9,939 nt of DNA. Source: CBFHSD01 sp965658375 (GTDB taxonomy: Bacteria; Bacteroidota; Bacteroidia; Flavobacteriales_G; Salibacteraceae). The stretch lies in the NCBI GenBank assembly GCA_965658375.1, contig CBFHSD010000062.1, forward strand, positions 1 through 9,939, in the 5' to 3' direction. Positions 1 to 7,036 of this stretch are shown here, piece by piece; position 1 is the stretch's first letter, and the number at the start of each line of letters is the position of its first letter. The translations under genes were made by a program, and so were the position numbers. Below the pieces are notes generated by a model. It saw only the letters and a list, made by a program, of their open reading frames with translations, made no database searches and was not told where the DNA came from.

Positions 1-710
1 TGAACAGGCTCGGGTTCACCATTGAGGAAATTCCTTGGGTGATTGAGCAATTGAAAAAATGCGAAACCGTGAAAGTCACATCCATTTTTAGTCATTTGGC
101 AGATTCTGGGAACCCAAAAGAGGATGCTTTTACTCAGCAACAAATTGATCTTTTTGAAAAAGCCAGTTCACAACTGATTACAGGAGTTGGCTATGCTATA
201 ACACGACATATTCTCAACACCTCTGGAATCGAACGCTTTCCCCATGCCCAATTTGACATGGTTCGCTTAGGAATTGGACTTTACGGGATAGGATCTACTC
301 CAAAAATGGCGGAAAAACTTAAAAGCATTGGCACTTTTAAATCAAGCATTATCCAAATAAAGATCATTCAAGCAGGACAAAGCATCGGATACGGAAGAAG
401 CGAAGTTGTTGCGAATGAAATGAAAATTGCCGTAGTTCCAGTAGGTTATGCAGACGGATTAAACAGAAAATTGAGTAATGGAATAGGATCTTTAATTGTA
501 AAAGGTACTGTTGCCCCAATAGTAGGAAAAGTATGCATGGATATGTGCATGATTGATATAACTAACCTTGATGTAGAAGTGGGCGAAGAAGTCATTGTTT
601 TTGATGAGCATTACCCCCCTACACGCATTGCGGAACAGTTGGGTACAATTCCGTACGAAGTATTGACCTCCATTTCAGCACGAGTGAAACGCGTATATTT
701 CCAAGAGTAA
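1..710 (+). CDS. alr: Alanine racemase, C-terminal part (5' end outside window; possibly a MurF-Alr fusion)
   Basis: PLP-dependent racemase converting L-alanine to D-alanine in the cytoplasm for peptidoglycan cross-bridges. The frame is open to the left edge. The first full codons (from position 3) read NRLGF and the split codon before them is ?TG, which fits the family motif DTGMNRLGF, so the GTG at 39 is an internal valine and not a start. Visible landmarks are RLGIGLYG (Arg at 264-266, near the PLP pyridine nitrogen), SIGYGRS (Tyr at 390-392, the second catalytic base, acting in the partner subunit) and GKVCMDM (Met at 537-539, substrate pocket). The C-terminal end RVKRVYFQE resembles the bifunctional MurF-Alr proteins common in Bacteroidota. 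Whether a MurF half lies upstream cannot be seen. The PLP lysine is also outside the window. The next gene begins 2 bp after the stop, suggesting one transcript. Confidence 0.95.
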   Translation, partial: NRLGFTIEEIPWVIEQLKKCETVKVTSIFSHLADSGNPKEDAFTQQQIDLFEKASSQLITGVGYAITRHILNTSGIERFPHAQFDMVRLGIGLYGIGSTPKMAEKLKSIGTFKSSIIQIKIIQAGQSIGYGRSEVVANEMKIAVVPVGYADGLNRKLSNGIGSLIVKGTVAPIVGKVCMDMCMIDITNLDVEVGEEVIVFDEHYPPTRIAEQLGTIPYEVLTSISARVKRVYFQE

Positions 711-712
711 CT

Positions 713-1468
713 ATGTTTAAAATTTCAGCCGCAATAATTACGTTTAATGAAGAGAAAAACCTTGAAAGATGCTTGGAAAGCCTAACGGGTGTGGTGGACG
801 AAATTGTGGTGCTTGATTCTTTTTCAAGTGATCGCACACAAAGCATAGCAGAGACTTTTACAGTTAAATTTTACGCGCAAAAATTTAAAGGCCATATTGA
901 ACAAAAGAATGACGCCATAGATCTCACTACCCATGCAATGGTGCTGTCTTTAGATGCTGATGAAGCTTTGAGCCCAGAGCTCAAAGCCAGTATTTTAACC
1001 CTTAAGAACGGTGAATCGCCAACTGCAGCAAAAATGAAACGACTAACTAATTACTGCGGAAAATGGATTCGCCATTCTGGTTGGTATCCAGATAAAAAAA
1101 TAAGGCTTTTTAATAAAGCTCATGCCAGATGGGGAGGACAAAACCCACACGACACAGTACTCGTAGATAAAGGCTATAAGGTATTAGAACTCGAAGGCGA
1201 CTTGCTGCATTATAGCTTTTACACCAAAGACCAACACATTCAACAGATTCATTCTTTTTCAGACATTGCATCTAGAGCTGCTTTTAAAAAAGGAAAAAAA
1301 AGTTACTTCCTTACCCCATACATTAAGGCTACGGCAAAATTCATAAAAGCCTACTTCATAAAACAAGGAATTTTAGACGGTAAAGAAGGATGGCAAATAA
1401 GCACCTTAAGTGCATGGGCTAGCTATCTTAGGTATGTGAAACTTAGAAATCTCAATCGGGAATCATAA
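713..1468 (+). CDS. Family 2 glycosyltransferase, WaaE/KdtX-like (LPS core type)
   Basis: A 251-residue GT-A fold sugar transferase, cytoplasmic or membrane-associated, that probably adds a sugar from a nucleotide donor to LPS core or a related surface glycan. The N-terminal half carries the GT2 signature: ITFNEEKNLERCLES at about 9-23, VLDSFSSDRT at 33-42 (nucleotide-binding Asp35) and the metal-binding DAD at 81-83 within SLDADEALS. The segment NYCGKWIRHSGWYPDKKIRL (113-132) followed by NPHD (144-147) is typical of the WaaE-like subgroup (beta-1,4-glucosyltransferase family). Length matches the family (about 250). The ATG at 713 has a weak AAGAG 6 nt upstream, inside the end of alr. The stop overlaps the next start by one base (TAATG), implying translational coupling. 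Exact donor and acceptor cannot be read from sequence. Confidence 0.92.
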   Translation: MFKISAAIITFNEEKNLERCLESLTGVVDEIVVLDSFSSDRTQSIAETFTVKFYAQKFKGHIEQKNDAIDLTTHAMVLSLDADEALSPELKASILTLKNGESPTAAKMKRLTNYCGKWIRHSGWYPDKKIRLFNKAHARWGGQNPHDTVLVDKGYKVLELEGDLLHYSFYTKDQHIQQIHSFSDIASRAAFKKGKKSYFLTPYIKATAKFIKAYFIKQGILDGKEGWQISTLSAWASYLRYVKLRNLNRES

Positions 1469-2544
1469 TGGAAGTATCCATTGCTCATATCAGTTATCAA
1501 AACACCTGGAGAGGTGGCGAACAGCAAGCATCTTACCTTATGGAAGAGCTTCAAAAGCAAGGTGTACAACAGGTCCTTTTCGCTCCTAAGAACAGCCCCT
1601 TATCAGAAAAAGCTGCCTCTTACGGAGTTGAAGTAATCCCCGTTCAATCCCGCTCAATTTGGTCTTTTGCCAAAGCCATTGGCCATTTTAAAGAAGATTG
1701 CATTTTTCATTCTCACGATTCCAATTCGCATACTGCCGCAGTAATTGCACAATCCTTGTTTAACTCGTCTTTGCGCTTGATTGTAAGCCGAAGAGTAGAT
1801 TTCCCAATTAAAAAGTCTATCCTAAAAAGATGGAAATACAATCATGGCGCAGTCAAAAAAATTATTTGTGTTTCTAGAGCCATTCAAAGCATAATGGCCA
1901 TAAGTATTAGCGATCAATCAAAGCTATGCACGGTGCATTCTGGTGTAGATTTTTCAAGGTTTAAAAACAGTACTAGAACCAACGCCTTACTCACTCTGCT
2001 CAAGCTACCCAAACAAACTACATTAGTTGGAAATGTTGCAGCATTGGCTCCCCATAAAGATTACCACACATGGCTTTTAGCGGCAAAAGAAATATTAAAG
2101 TGCCAACCAGACATTCATTTTGTAAGTTTTGGAGACGGCCCACTAAAAGATGTTATTCACAACTACGCCAAAGAAATAGGAATTGAAAAATCTATCACTT
2201 TTTTAGGTTTTAGAGATGACATTCCAACTTTGCTTCCCTGCTTAGACGTGTTTATGTTTTCTAGCGAAACAGAAGGCCTCGGAACATCTATTATAGACAC
2301 CATGGCATGCAGAGTTCCTGTTGCTGCCACTAGAGCTGGTGGAATACCTGAACTGGTAATACATGAAAAAACTGGGCTATTGTGTGAACCTAAAGACGCA
2401 CTTTCTTTGGCTAAGAATGTGCTAACTATTCTCGAGAGTCCCTCTCTCAAGGAAACTTTGATTCAGTCTGCTTTTGAGCATATCAAGGCCTTTGACAAAA
2501 AAGAAACTGCTCGCCACTCATTAGAAATCTACACTTCTATCTAG
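1468..2544 (+). CDS. Family 4 glycosyltransferase (GT-B fold)
   Basis: A 358-residue retaining GT-B glycosyltransferase, probably acting on the cytoplasmic face in lipopolysaccharide or another surface polysaccharide pathway. The N-terminal acceptor domain opens with IAHISY and the loop WRGGEQQ (14-20). ICVSRAIQ (133-140) and VHSGVD (156-161) mark the interdomain region. The C-terminal donor domain has VGNVAALAPHKDYHT (187-201), FGDGP (221-225), ITFLGFRDDI (243-252), SSETEGLGTS (265-274) and GGIPELV (291-297). The usual E-x7-E donor motif is E269-x7-D277 here, a conservative change. It starts on the last base of the GT2 stop codon, so the two are almost certainly co-expressed. The final 8 bp overlap the 3' end of the opposing ligase gene. 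Substrate unknown. Confidence 0.92.
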   Translation: MEVSIAHISYQNTWRGGEQQASYLMEELQKQGVQQVLFAPKNSPLSEKAASYGVEVIPVQSRSIWSFAKAIGHFKEDCIFHSHDSNSHTAAVIAQSLFNSSLRLIVSRRVDFPIKKSILKRWKYNHGAVKKIICVSRAIQSIMAISISDQSKLCTVHSGVDFSRFKNSTRTNALLTLLKLPKQTTLVGNVAALAPHKDYHTWLLAAKEILKCQPDIHFVSFGDGPLKDVIHNYAKEIGIEKSITFLGFRDDIPTLLPCLDVFMFSSETEGLGTSIIDTMACRVPVAATRAGGIPELVIHEKTGLLCEPKDALSLAKNVLTILESPSLKETLIQSAFEHIKAFDKKETARHSLEIYTSI

Positions 2545-4114
2545 ATTCCTCTTTAACTTTAGGGAAGGCCCACAAAACAAAACTCCACCAAAAAGCAAAA
2601 AGAGTTGCTCCAGCTTGAGTTTCCAGGGTATCTTCATTAATCATTGAGAATATAAGCACCACAAAAACAGCAAGAAATAACCAGTTGGTTGACACTTTCT
2701 CAAACACAAAAGGGGCGGCCAAGGAAGAAACAAAAAGGATTACCCCTATTATCCCTAGTGCTATACCAATAGTAATGTATTGATTGTGCGCCCGATGTCT
2801 AAATTGTTCTTGTATGTAAAAGTCTATGGAATCATAAGCAGCATCAAAAGTATCCTTCACATCTCCTGTTCCAACTCCAAAAACAAAGTTTGACTTAAAA
2901 ATACTTAAACCCATTTTCCAAAACAAAAAGCGCTGGCCTACTGAGTTCCCTTGAGGATTATCCCCCGCTCTTAAACCATGTAATTCCCACATTATTTGAT
3001 ATGCTCTATCTCCTAAAGTATGAGGTGGTAGAAAGCGCACATTAGCAATTCCCGATTCAATTGCAGCAATGTCTGTCTGAGATAAAGCAAGGACTCCTTC
3101 TCTATCTTTTCGTAAGCCTTTAGAAGTTAAATACCTTTTGAGTGTTGCCTTCAATAAGCTGCCATTCTTGTCTTCTCCTGTATAGTGGAAATTTGAAACT
3201 TCGTTCCACGTAGTTTCCATCTCTTGCTCTTGTACATACCAATTTACCCAATATCCGTTTTCAAGTTTATGACTCACTTGATCAAAAACATAGGGGTTTC
3301 CACTTTTAGAAAAATGTTCCACGTCATCAATTGACTCTTGCCTAATGGTATAAAAGTCTACTGCATGAAAAACCACAAAACCCAGAGTAGCGAGAATAAT
3401 TAGAAGACCCGCACTTCTTATTGCTGCTGCATAAGGCATGGCGTTTTTAACGATAAAAAGACCAACAACAAATACCCCACAAAGTACTCCAAGAACGGTG
3501 AGTGCAGTCCCCGCTCTCATGATTGCTATTACTCCCATAAAAAAGAGGATGAGAAAAAAGTAGATCAAAGCATGCTTTCCCTTTTTGACTATCAAATAAT
3601 AAATACTACAGAGAATCGCAATTACTAAAAATAAACTGAAGCGAATATGGTCTATGAAAAGGCTGTAATCTCTGCTATCATTCACCTCTACATCAATAAT
3701 TCCCAGAAAAGCTGAGTAGCTCAAAGCAGAAATTAAAAAACAAGAGGCAAGGTAAAAGTGTAAAACAATGCTCAACTGATTCTTATTGAGGGAGCGACTT
3801 GCAGAAAAAATAATAGGCAATGCCAATAACGGTAGCTTAATGCGTAAATCATGTATACCTCTTGCAATATTTTCAGTCCAGAATAAGCCTAGAACATGCA
3901 AAATAAAAACCGCAGTTAGTAGATAGGCTGCTGGTTGCAACAAATATTTTTTCCACTTGCTTTCAAAATTCCCCTCCCAAATAAAATTGACTGACAACCA
4001 AATAATTCCAATGCTCATTAAAGCAGAAGAGAAAGGCAACCCTACCACAAGAACCATGAGTCCTAAAATGAAAAGGAGGCGATGCCAAGATTGAGGTAAA
4101 GAAATCTTTTCCAA
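2537..4114 (-). CDS. O-antigen ligase / Wzy-type polymerase family membrane protein
   Basis: A 525-residue polytopic inner-membrane protein of the Wzy_C (WaaL/Wzy) superfamily, which transfers lipid-linked polysaccharide to lipid A-core or polymerises repeat units on the periplasmic side. About 9 hydrophobic segments (roughly 12-46, 60-78, 92-104, 114-139, 155-175, 180-222, 233-253) precede a long hydrophilic loop at about 255-395. Then come RFLFWKMGLSIF (395-406), FGVGTGD (412-418), HNQY (443-446, the conserved periplasmic His region) and three more segments, ending INEDTLETQAG (492-502). The start is TTG, chosen because an AAGGA lies 8 nt upstream; the next Met (residue 20) would cut the first membrane span. 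It begins 5 nt after the ctp stop codon. The two glycosyltransferases on the opposite strand support a surface-glycan role. Ligase versus polymerase cannot be decided from sequence. Confidence 0.88.
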   Translation of the reverse strand: MEKISLPQSWHRLLFILGLMVLVVGLPFSSALMSIGIIWLSVNFIWEGNFESKWKKYLLQPAAYLLTAVFILHVLGLFWTENIARGIHDLRIKLPLLALPIIFSASRSLNKNQLSIVLHFYLASCFLISALSYSAFLGIIDVEVNDSRDYSLFIDHIRFSLFLVIAILCSIYYLIVKKGKHALIYFFLILFFMGVIAIMRAGTALTVLGVLCGVFVVGLFIVKNAMPYAAAIRSAGLLIILATLGFVVFHAVDFYTIRQESIDDVEHFSKSGNPYVFDQVSHKLENGYWVNWYVQEQEMETTWNEVSNFHYTGEDKNGSLLKATLKRYLTSKGLRKDREGVLALSQTDIAAIESGIANVRFLPPHTLGDRAYQIMWELHGLRAGDNPQGNSVGQRFLFWKMGLSIFKSNFVFGVGTGDVKDTFDAAYDSIDFYIQEQFRHRAHNQYITIGIALGIIGVILFVSSLAAPFVFEKVSTNWLFLAVFVVLIFSMINEDTLETQAGATLFAFWWSFVLWAFPKVKEESR

Positions 4115-4119
4115 GCTGA

Positions 4120-5781
4120 TTATCCTTCTTGTAGAATGCGAGAATACTGTTTAAAATCTGTGAAGATCTCAAGTGCTTGATTGATATCATCATCGTTGTT
4201 TAAAGAGTTCTGAATTCTACCCACTTGATAGTAGTATCTAGAAACGATTTCATTGGTTAAAACACTTTCTATTTGATTGCGATGTGTGTATAAATCTTGT
4301 GCCTTGTTGTGACTAATTTCCATTACTAGGTTATCGTATTGTTCTTTTATATCTCCGAAATACTTTTCTCTTTCAGCCGCTTTTTTCAAATCTTCTAATA
4401 GCTGTTCGCTCTTGGTTGTATAGTCATAGTCTTTCTCTTCTAACCATGAAACAAACTCTTCGTAGTCTTTGTCGCTCAAAGTGAAAGTTGACGGGCCTGT
4501 CAATTCTGTATGCTTTGAAGAATAAATGGTGGCATAGTCGAAAATGAGATTTTTCTGAACCAAGCTAGCCAAGATTTTACTTGCTGCCTCTTCACTTACT
4601 TTAATATCTGGATCAATGCCTGCGCCATCGTAAACGGTGCGTCCATTTTTCGTTTTAAATTCTGCTTTAAGACTATCGGGAACCGTTTCAAACTTGCCGT
4701 TTTTATCCTTGTGTGAATAATCAATCCGTTGAATGCATCTGCCGCTTGGAGTGTAGTACTTAGCTACCGTAAGTTTCATTTTAGAATTGTATGAAAGATC
4801 TACTGTTTGCTGAACCAAGCCTTTGCCAAAAGAGTTTGTACCTACAACAACTCCCCTATCCAAGTCTTGTAAAGTTCCAGCTACAATTTCACTAGCCGAT
4901 GCAGAACCTCCATCAATTAGAATTACCACAGGTATCTCTTCATCTAATGGCTCGTTCAATGTTCGGTGCACTTTTTTCGATTGAGCAATCTTTCCTTTAG
5001 TGGAGACTACTTCTTGTCCTTTAGGCACAAAAAGATTCACAATATTAACAGCTTCCCTAAGCAAACCTCCGCCATTTCCTCTTAAATCAAAAACAAGCTT
5101 TTTCATGCCTTTATTTGCTTTTAGATCTTTGAATGCCTTCGTTACTTCTTTGCTAGCAGTTTCAGTAAAACTGTTGAGCATAATGTAGCCAACCTCATTG
5201 TTCAACATCCCAAAATAAGGGACATCTTGAATTTTAACCTCTTCTCTTACCACTTCAAAGAGCAGTGGCTCATCCACACCATATCTTTGTACCTCTATCT
5301 CAAGCGCTGTTCCTGGCTGTCCTTTTAAGAGCTTGCTCATCTCATCTGAATTCTTACCCTCTGTAGCATTACCGTCAACTGAAATAATCACATCGCCAGC
5401 TTTCATTCCGGCTTTCTGAGCAGGGAATCCTTCATATGGTTCTGAAACAATTACAAAGTCATCCTTCTTTCTAATGAGTGAACCTATTCCGCCATATTTA
5501 CCGGTTGTCATTAAACGGTAATCTTCTATGTCTGACTCTGGATAATAAACCGTGTATGGATCCAAACTCTCTAGCATAGCATCAATCCCAGTTTTCATCA
5601 ATTTACCGGGTTGCGTTTCATCTACATACCTTAAGTTCAATTCTTTATATAGCGAACTGAAAATATCTAGATTCTTAGACATTTCGAAATACTTGTCTGA
5701 ATAGGCTTGAATGGCTACTCCACCTAGCACAATAATGGTTGCTATGATACTGAATCTTTTCATAAAATTCGATTTATTCAT
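4120..5781 (-). CDS. S41 family C-terminal processing peptidase (CtpA/Tsp-like)
   Basis: A 553-residue serine protease anchored by an N-terminal hydrophobic segment (about 9-26), with its body in the periplasm, where this family trims or degrades envelope proteins from their C-termini. The order is: membrane segment or signal peptide, short helical region, PDZ domain (about 90-175, with KYGGIGSLI at its start and AGMKAGDVIISVDG at 124-137), then the S41 protease core. The Ser/Lys dyad is seen as GGSASASEI (Ser295 by alignment with E. coli Tsp Ser430) and FGKGLVQQ (Lys320, Gln324), spaced 25 residues apart as in Tsp. The C-terminal 150 residues are charged and helical, as in Bacteroidota members of this length. 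No lipobox cysteine is seen. Met7 is an alternative start. It begins 4 nt after the rnpA stop. All key residues are present, so it should be active. Confidence 0.95.
   Translation of the reverse strand: MNKSNFMKRFSIIATIIVLGGVAIQAYSDKYFEMSKNLDIFSSLYKELNLRYVDETQPGKLMKTGIDAMLESLDPYTVYYPESDIEDYRLMTTGKYGGIGSLIRKKDDFVIVSEPYEGFPAQKAGMKAGDVIISVDGNATEGKNSDEMSKLLKGQPGTALEIEVQRYGVDEPLLFEVVREEVKIQDVPYFGMLNNEVGYIMLNSFTETASKEVTKAFKDLKANKGMKKLVFDLRGNGGGLLREAVNIVNLFVPKGQEVVSTKGKIAQSKKVHRTLNEPLDEEIPVVILIDGGSASASEIVAGTLQDLDRGVVVGTNSFGKGLVQQTVDLSYNSKMKLTVAKYYTPSGRCIQRIDYSHKDKNGKFETVPDSLKAEFKTKNGRTVYDGAGIDPDIKVSEEAASKILASLVQKNLIFDYATIYSSKHTELTGPSTFTLSDKDYEEFVSWLEEKDYDYTTKSEQLLEDLKKAAEREKYFGDIKEQYDNLVMEISHNKAQDLYTHRNQIESVLTNEIVSRYYYQVGRIQNSLNNDDDINQALEIFTDFKQYSRILQEG
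4123..4127 (-). promoter_or_regulatory. Shine-Dalgarno-like site deciding the TTG start of the O-antigen ligase
   Basis: On the minus strand the last codons of the ctp gene contain AGAAGGA directly before the TAA stop. This AAGGA core sits 8 nt before the TTG at 4114. It is the most Shine-Dalgarno-like leader noticed in the window, where most genes lack one. It supports the non-ATG start and reinitiation by ribosomes finishing ctp. Confidence 0.55.
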
Positions 5782-5785
5782 TGGT

Positions 5786-6199
5786 TCATGCTGACTTGGA
5801 TTCGGGCGAAGAGGGATGAATTTGTAAAGTCAAACGTTGTAAAGATAGAATTATTTTATGCTGAATGAGTTCAAATGTGGGAACATCGCGCCCCGTATAA
5901 ACGAAGCATACAGCTAGGTGCAAGTCATTCAACTCAACTGCATGAATGAGCTCACTTTTATTCAATCTGTAAGCTTCTCTTATCAGTCTTTTTATCGCGT
6001 TGCGATCAACTGCTTTTTTAAACCTCTTCTTTGCAACAACTGGCATGATTTGGACCCTACTTTCTCCTTCAACAGGCTGGATGGGCAAAGACAAAAGTCG
6101 AATGGGATAGGATTTGATTGTCTCTCCCTTTTCCCAAACTGCGCTTATTACCTCTCTGCGCTTAATGCGCTCACCTTTTGAAAGTCCAAATTTTGCCAT
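5786..6199 (-). CDS. rnpA: Ribonuclease P protein component
   Basis: Small basic protein (137 residues) that binds the RNase P RNA and helps it remove 5' leaders from precursor tRNAs. The N-terminus FGLSKGERIKRREVISAVWEKG (4-25 region) matches the usual start, with Phe near residue 4. The diagnostic RNR motif is at about 61-77 (KKAVDRNAIKRLIREAY), preceded by VAKKRFKKA. Length is slightly above the usual 110-125 because of an unconserved Ser-rich tail. No rpmH or dnaA is adjacent, unlike the arrangement in many other bacteria but as commonly seen in Bacteroidota. The ATG lies directly after a hairpin and T-run, so there is no room for a normal ribosome-binding site. The next Met (residue 52) is too late to be a start. 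ctp follows after 4 nt. Confidence 0.97.
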   Translation of the reverse strand: MAKFGLSKGERIKRREVISAVWEKGETIKSYPIRLLSLPIQPVEGESRVQIMPVVAKKRFKKAVDRNAIKRLIREAYRLNKSELIHAVELNDLHLAVCFVYTGRDVPTFELIQHKIILSLQRLTLQIHPSSPESKSA

Positions 6200-6225
6200 A
6201 AAAAAGTCCCGATTAACTCGGGACT
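6200..6225 (-). terminator. Rho-independent terminator-like hairpin between hemD and rnpA
   Basis: On the minus strand a perfect 8-bp stem (AGTCCCGA at 6205-6212 paired with TCGGGACT at 6218-6225, 5-nt loop) is followed by six T residues (6200-6205). It starts 25 nt past the hemD stop, the right place for a hemD terminator. The T-run ends exactly at the rnpA ATG (6199). It could act as a full terminator, a partial terminator lowering downstream expression, or a structure in the rnpA leader. The plus-strand side has no T-run, so it is one-directional. Confidence 0.8.
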
Positions 6226-6250
6226 CAATATTACAATAAGATCAAATAGC

Positions 6251-7015
6251 TTACTTCTTATTAACGTCTTTCACGTAATTCTCCAATGCCATAGTCATTG
6301 AAGGTGCATTTTGCGTAGGAGCCAAAATATCAACTCTTAAACCAGCGTCTTGAACAGCTTTAGTCGTAGTTGGTCCAAAAGCGGCAATGCGTGTATCATT
6401 TTGTTTGAACTCGGGAAAGTTCTTCAGCAATGATTCAATTCCAGCTGGACTAAAGAACACCAAAATATCATAGTATACATTTTCAAGATCGCTTAAATCG
6501 CTCGCTACTGTTTTGTAGATTGAAGCTTTCGAATACTTAAATTTGGCTTTATCTAAAAGTTGAGGAATCTCTTTCTTTAAAATGTCAGAACAAGGCAACA
6601 AAAACTTCTCGCTCTTGTGCTTTTTCATCACATCAATAAGCTCGGCAAATCTTTGTTTTCCATGAAAAATCTTTCTTTTTCTGTAAACCACATACTTCTG
6701 CAAGTAGTAGGCTGTGGATTCAGAAATACAGAAATACTTCATACTATCAGGAATAGTAACTCGCATTTCTTTAGCTACTCTAAAATAGTGATCTACGGCA
6801 TTTCTGCTAGTAAAAATAACCGCAGTATGCTCTAACAAGTCAACGCGTTCTTTTCTGAAATCTTGAGCGGCAACACCTTCTACGTGAATAAAAGGTCTAA
6901 AATCTATAGTGAGTTTGTACTTCTTTGCCAAATCGAAGTACGGAGATTTTTCGCCTTCAGGTTTTGGTTGAGAAACCAAAATGCTCTTTACCTTTAAGTC
7001 AACTACTTTATTCAT
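6251..7015 (-). CDS. hemD: Uroporphyrinogen-III synthase (HemD family)
   Basis: A 254-residue cytoplasmic enzyme that cyclises hydroxymethylbilane to uroporphyrinogen III, inverting ring D, in heme and corrinoid synthesis. It has the two-lobed HemD pattern: SILVSQPKP at the start (11-19), VIFTSRNAVDHYF (66-78) in the first lobe, FFSPAGIESLL (187-197) and RIAAFGPTTTKAVQDAG (209-225) in the second, then the C-terminal APSMTMALENY helix. Sequence conservation in HemD is low even among true enzymes, so the call rests on these small motifs and length (usual 240-270). No other heme gene is in the window. The gene follows DUF4271 by 21 nt with an A-rich leader and no clear Shine-Dalgarno, and is probably transcribed from the DUF4271 promoter. 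A terminator-like hairpin follows it. Confidence 0.88.
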   Translation of the reverse strand: MNKVVDLKVKSILVSQPKPEGEKSPYFDLAKKYKLTIDFRPFIHVEGVAAQDFRKERVDLLEHTAVIFTSRNAVDHYFRVAKEMRVTIPDSMKYFCISESTAYYLQKYVVYRKRKIFHGKQRFAELIDVMKKHKSEKFLLPCSDILKKEIPQLLDKAKFKYSKASIYKTVASDLSDLENVYYDILVFFSPAGIESLLKNFPEFKQNDTRIAAFGPTTTKAVQDAGLRVDILAPTQNAPSMTMALENYVKDVNKK

Positions 7016-7036
7016 GTAGAAATTTCTTTTTTGCCT

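Noticed and set aside
39..710. GTG at 39 as the start of the alanine racemase gene
   Set aside because: The frame is open to the left edge and the preceding codons encode NRLGF, part of the conserved racemase core, so the gene continues upstream.
2163..2450. 95-codon open frame antisense to the GT4 gene
   Set aside because: It mirrors the conserved donor domain of GT4 and has no membrane, signal or domain features of its own.
2550..2580. Possible hairpin terminator between the convergent GT4 and ligase genes
   Set aside because: Only about five pairs, including one G-T, an 11-nt loop and no T-run on either strand.
3963..4193. 76-codon open frame on the minus strand across the ctp-ligase junction
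   Set aside because: It is out of frame with both real genes, has no family resemblance, and overlaps conserved coding in both.
5918..6181. 87-codon open frame antisense to rnpA
   Set aside because: No recognisable family; it fully overlaps a well-supported gene and is explained by codon bias on the other strand.
6226..6233. TAATATTG on the minus strand as an rnpA promoter -7 box
   Set aside because: One mismatch to TAnnTTTG and the only nearby TTTG is 9 nt away instead of 17-23, so the match is not convincing.
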